NCBI GenBank assembly: GCA_944349545.1
Contig: CALVNG010000019.1
Span: forward strand, 1 to 32,494
Source: an uncultured Eubacteriales bacterium
Lineage (GTDB): Bacteria; Bacillota; Clostridia; Christensenellales; Aristaeellaceae
DNA: 32,494 bases
Reading direction: 5' to 3'
In this document: in pieces, positions 25,335 through 32,494 of the stretch
How the letters are laid out: each line of letters opens with the position of its first letter
Position numbering within the stretch: the first letter of the stretch is position 1
Position numbers and translations under genes: made by a program
The notes under the pieces: model-generated
Seen by the model: only the letters and a program-made list of their open reading frames with translations
Told to the model about the DNA's origin: nothing
Databases searched by the model: none

Positions 25335-26544
25335 CGACAGCCCATCCTTTCTCCACATGCGTGACCTGCGCGCCTGCGCGCCCGTCCGCCATCACGATTT
25401 CAAGCGTGTCGCCGGGGCGGAGCATGTCCACACTGCGCACGGCCTTCCCGCCCGAAAGCGCCACGGCGTATCCACGGCGCATCGTCTCCACGGGACCCGC
25501 CGCGCTCAGCCGGATGGCCGCCTGTCTGAGCGCGTGCTCGCGCGCTGTCAGCGCGCGTCGCATGGCGGCCTCCATCGCCGTCACTGTGGCGGCAAGCCTC
25601 GCGGCGGCGCGTTCCCGCGCGCCCGCGGGGGACCGCGCCTCCAGCCGTTTCTGCGCCGCAGCCAGGCGCAGGCCCTTTTGCGCAAGCTGGTGCGTAAAGG
25701 CTGCGTTCATCCGCCTCAGGAGCGACTGCTCCGTCTCCAGCAGCGCCGTGCGTTCGGGCACGGCAAGCTCGGCGGCGGCCGACGGGGTAGGCGCGCGCAC
25801 ATCCGCGACAAAATCGGCAATCGTCACATCGGTTTCGTGCCCTACGGCGCTGACCACAGGCGTGCGGCATCGCGCGATGGCGCGCGCCACCACCTCTTCG
25901 TTGAAGGCCCACAGGTCCTCCATGCTGCCACCGCCGCGCCCCACGATGATGACCTCCGCATCCGAAAAGGCATCCAGCAGGCGAATGCCCGCCGCGATCT
26001 CCGCCGCGGCCCCCTCGCCCTGCACCCTGACGGGGCAGAGGTAGAGCGGCATACCCGGATAGCGCCGCCAGCTCACACGGGCGATATCATGCACCACGGC
26101 GCCCGTCCGGCTGGTCACAATGCCCACACCGCGCGGAAGCAGGGGCAGGGGTTTTTTCAGCGCCGGATCAAACAGGCCTTCAGCGGCCAGCTTCTGCTTG
26201 AGCGCCTCAAAGCGCAGGTACAGTTCGCCCAGGCCGTCGGGTTCCATGGCGTCAGCGTAAAACTGATACGATCCGGTACGGGCGTACAGGCCCACGCTGC
26301 CAAACAGCCGCACACGCTGCCCGTTTTCGGGCCTGAAGCGCACCCCCATGGCTGCCTGACGAAACATGGCGCAGTTGATCGCCGCCTCCTCATCCTTGAG
26401 CGTAAAGTACCAGTGGCCGGAGGTATGGCGCTTGAAATTGCTCAGCTCGCCCGTCAGGCACAGGCCGTGAAGCATGGGGTCGGACGCCAGCGAGCGGCGC
26501 ACGTATTCGTTGAGCTGCGATACGGTGAGCGTCAGCCCCTTCAC
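25303..26544 (-). CDS. xseA: Exodeoxyribonuclease VII large subunit
   Basis: The catalytic subunit of ExoVII, 413 residues. An N-terminal OB fold ([46 protein letters not shown]) is followed by the nuclease core [36 protein letters not shown] and [31 protein letters not shown], then a long arginine/alanine-rich helical region and a short C-terminal strand ([13 protein letters not shown]). It starts with GTG at 26544, overlapping the folD stop by 4 nt; no strong ribosome site is seen, so it probably depends on coupling. Confidence 0.96.
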   Translation of the reverse strand: MKGLTLTVSQLNEYVRRSLASDPMLHGLCLTGELSNFKRHTSGHWYFTLKDEEAAINCAMFRQAAMGVRFRPENGQRVRLFGSVGLYARTGSYQFYADAMEPDGLGELYLRFEALKQKLAAEGLFDPALKKPLPLLPRGVGIVTSRTGAVVHDIARVSWRRYPGMPLYLCPVRVQGEGAAAEIAAGIRLLDAFSDAEVIIVGRGGGSMEDLWAFNEEVVARAIARCRTPVVSAVGHETDVTIADFVADVRAPTPSAAAELAVPERTALLETEQSLLRRMNAAFTHQLAQKGLRLAAAQKRLEARSPAGARERAAARLAATVTAMEAAMRRALTAREHALRQAAIRLSAAGPVETMRRGYAVALSGGKAVRSVDMLRPGDTLEIVMADGRAGAQVTHVEKGWAVDGGKEKDAQL

Positions 26545-27395
26545 AGCGCGGCCGCCGCCTTCTCCGCCGCCGCTACGGTATTATCCATCAGCATGGCGAT
26601 GGTCATTTTGCCCACGCCGCCGGGAACGGGGGTGATATACGAGGCCTTCTGTGAAACGGGTTCAAAGTCTACGTCGCCGCAGAGCTTGCCGTCCACGCGG
26701 TTGATGCCCACGTCCACCACTACGGCGCCCTCCTTGACCATATCCGCGGTGATAAAGCGGGGCTTGCCGATGGCGGCCACCAGAATGTCGGCACGGCGGG
26801 TATGCGCGGCCAGGTCCGCCGTGCGACTGTGACAGATGGTGACGGTGGCGTTTTCCTGGAGCAGCAGCAGCGCCATGGGTTTGCCGACGATGTTGCTGCG
26901 GCCCACGACCACCGCTTCCTTGCCGCTGATGGAAATGCCCGCGCGCTTGAGCATGTGCAGCGCGCCCTTGGGCGTGCAGGCCACCACGCAGTCCAGCCCG
27001 CGCGACAGGCGGCCCGCGTTGATGTCATGGAAGCCGTCCACGTCCTTTTCCGGCAAAATGAGCGAAAGCGCCCGGTCGCCGTCCAGGTGGCGCGGCAGGG
27101 GAAGCTGGACCAGAATGCCGTTCACGGACGGGTCTGCGTTGGCTTCGCGGATGGCATCTTCCAGCGTTTCCTGGGTTGTGTCGGCGGGCATGCGCAGCGT
27201 GCGCGAGCGAATGCCCAGGCGCGCGCAGGCCTTCTCCTTGTTGCTGACATAGGTCTGGCTGGCGGGATCGTCGCCCACCAGAATGACCGTAAGGCCGGGC
27301 GTGTAGCCCTTCTGTGCCAGCGCTTCCACACGCTTTTTGAGTTCTTCCTCCAGTTCAGCAGCCATGAGCTTGCCATCCAAGAGCTGTGCCGGCAT
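26541..27395 (-). CDS. folD: Methylenetetrahydrofolate dehydrogenase/cyclohydrolase
   Basis: FolD converts 5,10-methylene-THF to 10-formyl-THF through two activities in one domain. The 284-residue protein starts at ATG 27395 with AGGGAGG 9 nt upstream. It shows [14 protein letters not shown] (catalytic Lys), [31 protein letters not shown], the NADP-binding [17 protein letters not shown] and the C-terminal [15 protein letters not shown]. It is tightly linked to xseA. Confidence 0.97.
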   Translation of the reverse strand: MPAQLLDGKLMAAELEEELKKRVEALAQKGYTPGLTVILVGDDPASQTYVSNKEKACARLGIRSRTLRMPADTTQETLEDAIREANADPSVNGILVQLPLPRHLDGDRALSLILPEKDVDGFHDINAGRLSRGLDCVVACTPKGALHMLKRAGISISGKEAVVVGRSNIVGKPMALLLLQENATVTICHSRTADLAAHTRRADILVAAIGKPRFITADMVKEGAVVVDVGINRVDGKLCGDVDFEPVSQKASYITPVPGGVGKMTIAMLMDNTVAAAEKAAAAL

Positions 27396-27414
27396 CAAAA
27401 ATCGCCTCCCTGTT

Positions 27415-28374
27415 TTATGAGTGTTCTTTCAGATAGCGCCTCATGCCGATAGACGCCACACCCGCGGCATTGTCGGCGCTGTACTGCGCCTGCCCGTAGA
27501 GCACCCGCACCTGCGAGCGCAGGCGGCCCAGCCTGTCCCCCACCAGCCGACGAAGCAGCGCCGAGGACGCCACGCCGCCTACCACCAGCGCCTGCCGCGC
27601 GCCCGTGCGTCTGCACGCGCCGTCGAGCATACGCGCCACCGTTCGGGCCAGCACGTCGTACACCTCGGCGGCGATGCGCTCGCGGGACGGCTCGCCCGCG
27701 CGAATCAGGCGCTGCGCCTGTGTTTCCACGCCGGAAAGGTGGCAGGAAAGGCCGTCACGCGACACGCTGGCGGGCAGCAGCGCCGATGGCTTTTCCGGGC
27801 AGGCCACGGCCAGCCGCTCCAGCGCCGGACCCGCCGGAAAGGGCAGGCCCAGGGCCACGCCCACGCGGTCCACCAGCTGCCCTGCGTGCAGGTCGGCGCT
27901 TCCACCCAGAAGGGTGAGTTTCCCGTCCCTGCAATCCAGCAGCTCGGTGGTGCCACCGCTCAGGTGCAGCGCCACAAACGGACCTTCCGGCACCGCATTG
28001 CCAATCAGCCCGGCGGCGATATGGCCCTGCTGGTGCGAGGTTTCATACAGCGGTACCCCCAGCGCGGATGCCAGCACGGAGGCGTGGCCCAACCCCACGG
28101 TAAATACCGGCATGTAGCTGTCCTCCCCGTCGCGCGGGCGCGCGGAGGCGCACACGGCAACAATCCGCGCGCCGTCCAGCCCGCGGCTGAGGGCATCCAT
28201 CACCTGAGGCATTTGCCGCACATGCGCAAAAACGGCCTCGCTCTGGCGAAGGCCGCGCTGTCCCTCCCGGACGGGCAGAAGCATGCGCTCGGCGGCCACC
28301 ACCGCGCCATGCTCGTCCACCGCCGCTGCGGAGGTGGTATAGCAGCTGGTATCAAAACCCAGGGTCACGCGCAT
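27415..28374 (-). CDS. TsaD/Kae1-like paralogue (Gcp family, Clostridia type)
   Basis: A 319-residue protein of the ASKHA-fold Gcp/TsaD family. ATG 28374 follows GGAG by 7 nt. The N-terminus [12 protein letters not shown] matches the family phosphate loop except that the usual D-E after SC is Y-T. The metal ligands look intact: His114 and His118 (SHQQGH) and Asp301 (SADNAA). SGGTTEL (139-145) and [12 protein letters not shown] are also family-like. TsaD proper makes the threonylcarbamoyl modification of ANN-reading tRNAs; this shorter, divergent copy beside nusB and folD is unlikely to be the only TsaD in the cell, and its role is unknown to me. Confidence 0.82.
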   Translation of the reverse strand: MRVTLGFDTSCYTTSAAAVDEHGAVVAAERMLLPVREGQRGLRQSEAVFAHVRQMPQVMDALSRGLDGARIVAVCASARPRDGEDSYMPVFTVGLGHASVLASALGVPLYETSHQQGHIAAGLIGNAVPEGPFVALHLSGGTTELLDCRDGKLTLLGGSADLHAGQLVDRVGVALGLPFPAGPALERLAVACPEKPSALLPASVSRDGLSCHLSGVETQAQRLIRAGEPSRERIAAEVYDVLARTVARMLDGACRRTGARQALVVGGVASSALLRRLVGDRLGRLRSQVRVLYGQAQYSADNAAGVASIGMRRYLKEHS

Positions 28375-28402
28375 CGGCCCGCTCCTTTCCCCTTACGGGC
28401 GC

Positions 28403-28852
28403 TTATGCCTTCGGGGGCTGTTTGTCGCGTACCATCGCGCCCAGCACGCCGTTGATGTAGCGGCCGCTCTTGGGCTCGCTGTAACGATTGGCCATTTCCA
28501 TCGCCTCGCTGACCGCCACGTTGTCGGGCACATCCGAACGATGGTACAGTTCATACGCAGCCAGACGCAGGATGCTCAGGTCCACATGCGGCACGCGGCT
28601 GAGCGCCCATGCGCCGGTGCTGTGCTTTTCAATGCTGTCGTCCAGCTCGGTCTGATGCTCCTCCACGCCGGTGAGCACATCGCTGATATACTGCCGCTCA
28701 TCCTTGCTGGGCCTGAGCCGTGCGCTGCCCTCCGGCTGCGCCATGGAAAGCTGCTCGTAAACCAGATCGAGCGATTCGTCATCGGCCTCCCCGCCGGACA
28801 GACGTTCATACAGAAGCTGCATGGCAGCCTGCCTGGCAATCGAACGCGCCAT
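28403..28852 (-). CDS. nusB: Transcription antitermination factor NusB
   Basis: NusB binds boxA RNA with NusE in rRNA antitermination. I start it at ATG 28852 (MARSIARQAAMQLLYE), 11 nt after GGGAG, giving 149 residues; a TTG at 28864 is possible. The all-helical fold is supported by RQAAMQLLYERL, LDDSIEKHSTGWAL-like spacing, SRVPHVDLSILRLAAYELYHRSDVP and VAVSEAMEMANRYSEPKSGRYINGVLGAM. It follows the envelope-stress trio. Confidence 0.95.
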   Translation of the reverse strand: MARSIARQAAMQLLYERLSGGEADDESLDLVYEQLSMAQPEGSARLRPSKDERQYISDVLTGVEEHQTELDDSIEKHSTGAWALSRVPHVDLSILRLAAYELYHRSDVPDNVAVSEAMEMANRYSEPKSGRYINGVLGAMVRDKQPPKA

Positions 28853-28896
28853 GGTATTCAACACTCCCCGTTATTCCGTATCGTTTGTATTTCCTC

Positions 28897-29127
28897 TCAT
28901 TCGCCCTTGGGCGGAAAAAGGCGGTTGATCCAGCCCTTGATGATCTCCGTCTTGTTGCGGTACGCGCCTACAAAATACCCCGCCGCAAAGAACAGCGCTA
29001 CAAACAGCGCACGCCAGAAACCCAGCAAAAGCAACGCCAGCGCGATCACCGCGCCCACGATGCCGCAGACCAGTCCGCACAGCGGCGTTCCCACGCGGAA
29101 CGCGCTCTTTTTTTCTCCGGTTTCCAT
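28897..29127 (-). CDS. DUF2273 small integral membrane protein
   Basis: A 76-residue protein with two membrane helices (about 15-35 and 38-55) and a short basic C-terminus (NKTEIIKGWINRLFPPKG). It matches the small DUF2273 proteins that accompany Asp23 and AmaP in Firmicutes. Its ATG overlaps the amaP stop in TAATG, so the two are translated in a coupled way. Function is not established. Confidence 0.9.
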   Translation of the reverse strand: METGEKKSAFRVGTPLCGLVCGIVGAVIALALLLLGFWRALFVALFFAAGYFVGAYRNKTEIIKGWINRLFPPKGE

Positions 29128-29930
29128 TATGCATTCTCCTCCCCTTCAACGCTTTCCACGGCTGCTGTATCCCGCCGCGCAGGCGTATCCGGCGCGGATT
29201 CGTCCTCCTCAGGGTTTTCGGCCGGTGTCTCCGGTTCCTGCTCCACCGCCTCTTCCAGGCTGCTTTCCGGTGTCTCCCCGGCGGAAACGGCATAGCTGGC
29301 CGCATCTTCCACATGCCGGAAAATCGGCTCATCGACGCTGTCCGCCGGCGGCGCCGGGGAATCGGGCGCGCCGGAGGCCGGCTGCGCATCCGTTTCGAAC
29401 GCAGCGTGCCCGTCGGTTTCCACCATCACGCGGACCTTGTGCACATCCACGCCGCTGCAGGAGGTGATGTATTGCTTGATCTGCTTTTGCAGTGCATTGA
29501 CCGTCAGGGGAATGTTGACCCCGCTGAGCAGCGTAATCTTGATGTCCACGACGATCCCCTCGCGGGCATGCTGGATTCGCGTGGCATTGACCTTCAGCTC
29601 CTGATGCGAGGCCACGCATTTTTGCACCATGCTCTCCAGCGCCTTCATGGAGATACTCATGTCTCCGTATTCCGAATGCTGGATGATGAAGCCCTTCTCG
29701 CGCCCGCGGCGGAACAGGAGCAAAATGTCGTGCAGTCCCAGCGCCATCAGCGCCAGCGCCCCCACGATCATCACCGCGCGCTGCCACCAGGTCAAGGGAG
29801 CGCTCATCCACGCTTCTTCCAGCCACGTGGGCTGCGCAACCAGAACCAGTCCCAGCAGCCAAAGCGCCGCAAGGATGATCAGAACGCCGGAAAGCGCCGA
29901 CCAGATTCTGTCCCATACGGTCATTTTCAT
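29127..29930 (-). CDS. amaP: Alkaline shock response membrane anchor protein AmaP
   Basis: AmaP anchors Asp23 to the membrane in staphylococci. This 267-residue protein has two helices (about 12-32 and 48-72), then an Asp23-like domain (SISMKALESMVQKCVASHQELKVNATRIQ ... INIPLTVNALQKQIKQYITSCSGVDVHKVRVMVE, about 92-170). An acidic, Pro/Ala-rich tail of about 85 residues follows, longer than I expect for the family. ATG 29930 has GGAGGG 6 nt upstream. It lies between asp23 and the DUF2273 gene, with an attenuator-like hairpin just upstream. Confidence 0.88.
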   Translation of the reverse strand: MKMTVWDRIWSALSGVLIILAALWLLGLVLVAQPTWLEEAWMSAPLTWWQRAVMIVGALALMALGLHDILLLFRRGREKGFIIQHSEYGDMSISMKALESMVQKCVASHQELKVNATRIQHAREGIVVDIKITLLSGVNIPLTVNALQKQIKQYITSCSGVDVHKVRVMVETDGHAAFETDAQPASGAPDSPAPPADSVDEPIFRHVEDAASYAVSAGETPESSLEEAVEQEPETPAENPEEDESAPDTPARRDTAAVESVEGEENA

Positions 29931-29962
29931 CTTTTTCCCTCCCTTCCGTCAGAACAACGCCT

Positions 29963-30015
29963 AAAAGCAATGCCTGCTCCGGCCTAGCGTGCGCCAAACA
30001 GTGAGCAGGTATTGC
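29963..30015 (-). terminator. Attenuator-like hairpin between asp23 and amaP
   Basis: GCAATGCCTGCTC (29967-29979) pairs with GAGCAGGTATTGC (30003-30015) over 13 bp with one G-T pair and a 23-nt loop. TTTT follows on the minus strand (29963-29966). It should lower transcription of amaP and later genes relative to asp23. Confidence 0.7.
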
Positions 30016-30021
30016 CAGCAA

Positions 30022-30597
30022 TTATTCTTCCGGGGGCTGCTCCGCCTGGATATTCTCCTCGGGATCAGACGCATGCATTTCGGCAGGGGTGGGTTCCCCC
30101 TCAAATTCCACATGCACCGCCTTGGGCGGTTCTTTCGGCTCGGCCGGTTTTTCGGGACTTGCCGCGCTATCCTCGATGCCCTTGAGGGACTGGAGGCCCT
30201 CCAGCGTTTCCTTCTGCTCCTTTTCGAAGCTGACGCCCTGCACATGCACGTCCACGCGCACCACATGCAGCCCGGTCATGGACTCGATGGCCTTGCGCAC
30301 ATTCTCCTGCACGTTGGAGGCGGCGGTCTGGATGGGGGTGCCGTATTCGATGATCAGGTAGATATCGACGGCGGCTTCCTCGGTGCCCAGCTCCACCTTC
30401 ACGCCGCGGGTAATGTTTTTGTTGCGACCAAACACATCGGTGATGCCGCCGCCGGAACACATGCCGGCGACCCCCTCCACCTCGTTGGCCGCCACGCCCG
30501 CGATGATGGCGATGACTTCATTGGCATATGTGATCGTTCCCGTGGAATCATTATCCTGATCCAGGGTCAAAGGCAGATTATCCTTTTTGGTGGCCAT
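30022..30597 (-). CDS. Asp23/Gls24 family envelope stress protein
   Basis: A 191-residue cytoplasmic protein of the alkaline-shock Asp23 family. ATG 30597 (MATKKDNLPLTL) has AGGAGGTG 8 nt upstream; the frame extends to a GTG at 30606. The Asp23 domain (about 20-125) shows GTITYANEVIAIIAGVAANEVEGVAGM, ITRGVKVELGTEEAAVDIYLIIEYG and the QENVRKAIESMTGLHVVRVDVHV block. The last 60 residues are acidic and proline-rich, as in the neighbouring AmaP. It has its own promoter and probably works with AmaP at the membrane. Confidence 0.93.
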   Translation of the reverse strand: MATKKDNLPLTLDQDNDSTGTITYANEVIAIIAGVAANEVEGVAGMCSGGGITDVFGRNKNITRGVKVELGTEEAAVDIYLIIEYGTPIQTAASNVQENVRKAIESMTGLHVVRVDVHVQGVSFEKEQKETLEGLQSLKGIEDSAASPEKPAEPKEPPKAVHVEFEGEPTPAEMHASDPEENIQAEQPPEE

Positions 30598-30653
30598 ATT
30601 CCACACCTCCTATGGATTGGGCCCGCGCAGCCCATCAGCCCGTTGCATGTCTT

Positions 30654-30682
30654 AGTATAACAGATTCAGCGGTGCTTGACAA
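30654..30682 (-). promoter_or_regulatory. Sigma-A promoter of the asp23 cluster
   Basis: Minus-strand TTGTCA (30677-30682) and TATACT (30654-30659) with a 17-bp spacer, inside the aspS-asp23 gap. This may be the main promoter for the co-directional genes down to thiI. Confidence 0.78.
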
Positions 30683-30700
30683 TCAAAGCGCAGGATTTTG

Positions 30701-32467
30701 TTATTCCACGCAGCGAATCTTCAGCTGCTCAAGCTGCTCGGGCTGAACGGCGGAGGGCGTATCCATCATGGGGCACGCGCCGTTTTGGATCTTGGGGAAG
30801 GCCAGCACGTCGCGCAGGCTGTCCGCGCCGCTGAGGATCATCACCATACGGTCGATGCCAAACGCGAAGCCGCCGTGCGGCGGCGTGCCGTACTGGAAGG
30901 CGCCCAGCAGGAAGCCGAACTGCTCCCATGCCTCCTCCCTGGTGAAGCCCAGGAGGCTAAACATCTTCTCCTGAACATCGCTCTGGTGGATACGGATGGA
31001 ACCGCTGCCCATCTCAACGCCGTTGATGACCAGATCATAGGCCTTGGCGCGCACCGCGCCAGGATCGGTGTCCATGAGGGGGATGTCCTCCTCCATCACA
31101 TTGGTGAAGGGGTGATGCATGGCCAGGAAGCGGTTCTCCTCGTCGCTCCACTCAAGCAGCGGGAACTCCGTCACCCACAGCAGGTCGTAGCGCTTGTTGT
31201 CAATGAGGTTCAGCTGCTTGCCCAGACGCAGGCGCAGCTGACCCATGGCGGTGAGCGCCACGTACTTCTTGTCCGCGATGACGAACACCGCGTCGCCGGG
31301 CCTGGCGGAAACGGCATCCAGCAGGCGCTGGATGCTGTCGCCCTGCATGGCCTTGGCAAAGCTGGAACGCAGGGTTCCGTCCTCGTTCACCACAGCCCAG
31401 GCAAGTCCCCTGACGTGATAGGTCTTGACAAATTCGCCCAGCGCATCCAGCTCCTTGCGGCTCATGCGGCCCGCGCCTTCGGCGCAGATGGCGCATACGG
31501 TGTTTCCGGCGGCCAGCGCCTCCTCAAAGACCTTGAAGCCGCAGCCTGCGACCACCTCGCCCACGTCCTGAATCTCCATGCCGAAGCGGGTGTCAGGCTT
31601 GTCGCTACCATAGCGCGCCATGGCGTCGCGCCAGGTGATGCGCTGAAGGGGCAGGGGCAGCTCAATGTTCATCAGCGTTTTGAACACATGCGCATACGCC
31701 CCCTCGACCACGGTCTGGATATCCTCCGGGTCGATGAAGCTCATTTCCATGTCAAACTGCGTAAATTCGGGCTGGCGGTCGGCGCGGCCATCCTCGTCGC
31801 GGAAGCAGCGTGCCACCTGATAATACTTGTCCAGCCCGGCCAGCATCAACAGCTGCTTGTAGATCTGCGGGCTCTGCGGCAGGGCATAGAAGGTACCGGG
31901 CTTGACGCGGGCGGGGACCAGATAGTCGCGCGCGCCTTCGGGAGTGGATTTGCTCAAGATCGGCGTTTCCACCTCGATAAAGCCCTGCTCATCCATGTAA
32001 TCGCGCAGGAGCTTGATCACCTTATGACGAAAGAGCAGCATGTTCTGCATGCTGGGACGGCGCAGGTCCAGGTAGCGGTATTTGAGGCGCAGGCTTTCCT
32101 GCTCCTTGGTATCGTCCTCAATATAAATAGGAGGCGTTTTGCTGGGGTTGAGGATGACGGCGGACTGGGCCATGACCTCCACCTCGCCGGTTTTTAGCTT
32201 CTTGTTCACGGCTTCGGGCGCGCGCATGCGGGCCTGGCCGTGCACCTCGATCACGTATTCGCTGCGCAGGGACTCTGCCAGCTCCAGCAGCTCCTTGGAG
32301 ATGTCGTTGCCGTCAAAGACCACCTGCACGATGCCCGTGCGGTCGCGCAGCCAGACGAACACGATGCCGCCCAGGTTGCGCGCGCGCTGCACCCAGCCCT
32401 TGAGAATGACGGATTGTCCCGCCGCCTCGGCGGTTACCTCGCCGCACATATGGGTGCGATTGTTCAT
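30701..32467 (-). CDS. aspS: Aspartyl-tRNA synthetase
   Basis: Charges tRNA-Asp. The 588-residue protein is the bacterial-type enzyme: N-terminal OB anticodon-binding domain (VILKGWVQRARNLGGIVFVWLRDRTGIVQVV), class II motif 2 (QVARCFRDEDGRADRQPEFTQFDMEM), the GAD insertion (about 290-410), and motif 3 (GFAFGIDRMVMILSG) near the C-terminus. ATG 32467 follows AAAGGAGG by 8 nt. I cannot tell from sequence alone whether it is discriminating or also makes Asp-tRNA-Asn. The upstream gene lies beyond the window. Confidence 0.97.
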   Translation of the reverse strand: MNNRTHMCGEVTAEAAGQSVILKGWVQRARNLGGIVFVWLRDRTGIVQVVFDGNDISKELLELAESLRSEYVIEVHGQARMRAPEAVNKKLKTGEVEVMAQSAVILNPSKTPPIYIEDDTKEQESLRLKYRYLDLRRPSMQNMLLFRHKVIKLLRDYMDEQGFIEVETPILSKSTPEGARDYLVPARVKPGTFYALPQSPQIYKQLLMLAGLDKYYQVARCFRDEDGRADRQPEFTQFDMEMSFIDPEDIQTVVEGAYAHVFKTLMNIELPLPLQRITWRDAMARYGSDKPDTRFGMEIQDVGEVVAGCGFKVFEEALAAGNTVCAICAEGAGRMSRKELDALGEFVKTYHVRGLAWAVVNEDGTLRSSFAKAMQGDSIQRLLDAVSARPGDAVFVIADKKYVALTAMGQLRLRLGKQLNLIDNKRYDLLWVTEFPLLEWSDEENRFLAMHHPFTNVMEEDIPLMDTDPGAVRAKAYDLVINGVEMGSGSIRIHQSDVQEKMFSLLGFTREEAWEQFGFLLGAFQYGTPPHGGFAFGIDRMVMILSGADSLRDVLAFPKIQNGACPMMDTPSAVQPEQLEQLKIRCVE

Positions 32468-32494
32468 GGAACCTTCCTCCTTTGAATCGGCCCG

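Noticed and set aside
30698-32197. Open frame of 499 codons on the plus strand opposite aspS
   Set aside because: aspS is unmistakable; the opposite frame is a shadow of biased codon use.

Overview
The window is a GC-rich stretch of core chromosome from a Gram-positive, Clostridia-like bacterium. The evidence is the T-box leader, Shine-Dalgarno sites of AGGAGG type, a CggR-type glycolytic regulator, the Asp23/AmaP/DUF2273 module, a DUF1846 protein, a ThiI with no rhodanese domain paired with a NifS-like desulfurase, and a small BofA-like protein that suggests a spore-forming lineage. I cannot name the genus. I see no tRNA, rRNA, insertion sequence, phage gene or CRISPR array.

Layout: (1) 1-425, minus strand: start of a branched-chain-amino-acid-type binding protein that runs off the left edge. 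(2) 653-3832, plus strand: sigma-A promoter, T-box riboswitch with intrinsic terminator, then a three-gene ABC importer (binding protein, permease, ATPase) of the ABC_sub_bind/TrpXYZ type, with a second strong terminator hairpin between the first two genes. (3) 3897-8249, minus: DUF1846 - pyrG - MFS transporter, one likely operon. (4) 8397-9680, minus: DHA3-type MFS exporter. (5) 9847-13045, minus: ruvC-ruvA-ruvB-queA behind a strong promoter that overlaps a LexA-like box. (6) 13184-13987, minus: xylose-isomerase-like TIM-barrel protein with its own promoter. (7) 14117-15439, plus: a CapA-like membrane-anchored protein whose metal-ligand motifs look eroded. (8) 15547-20295, minus: cggR-pgk-tpiA-gpmI with a recognisable CggR operator but no gapA. 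(9) 20477-20740, plus: bofA-like gene. (10) 20737-30597, minus: a long co-directional cluster asp23-amaP-DUF2273-nusB-(tsaD paralogue)-folD-xseA-xseB-ispA-DUF212-hypothetical-nifS-thiI. (11) 30701-32467, minus: aspS.

Together the genes cover lower glycolysis and its repression, recombination repair, tRNA modification (queuosine, 4-thiouridine), folate C1 metabolism, isoprenoid precursors, CTP synthesis and envelope-stress proteins. No gene cluster here looks like a wholly new system. The most informative signals are regulatory (T-box with ambiguous specifier, internal terminator, CggR operator without gapA, LexA box) and a few divergent paralogues (degenerate CapA, second TsaD-like protein). 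All identifications come from reading motifs; no database search was run.
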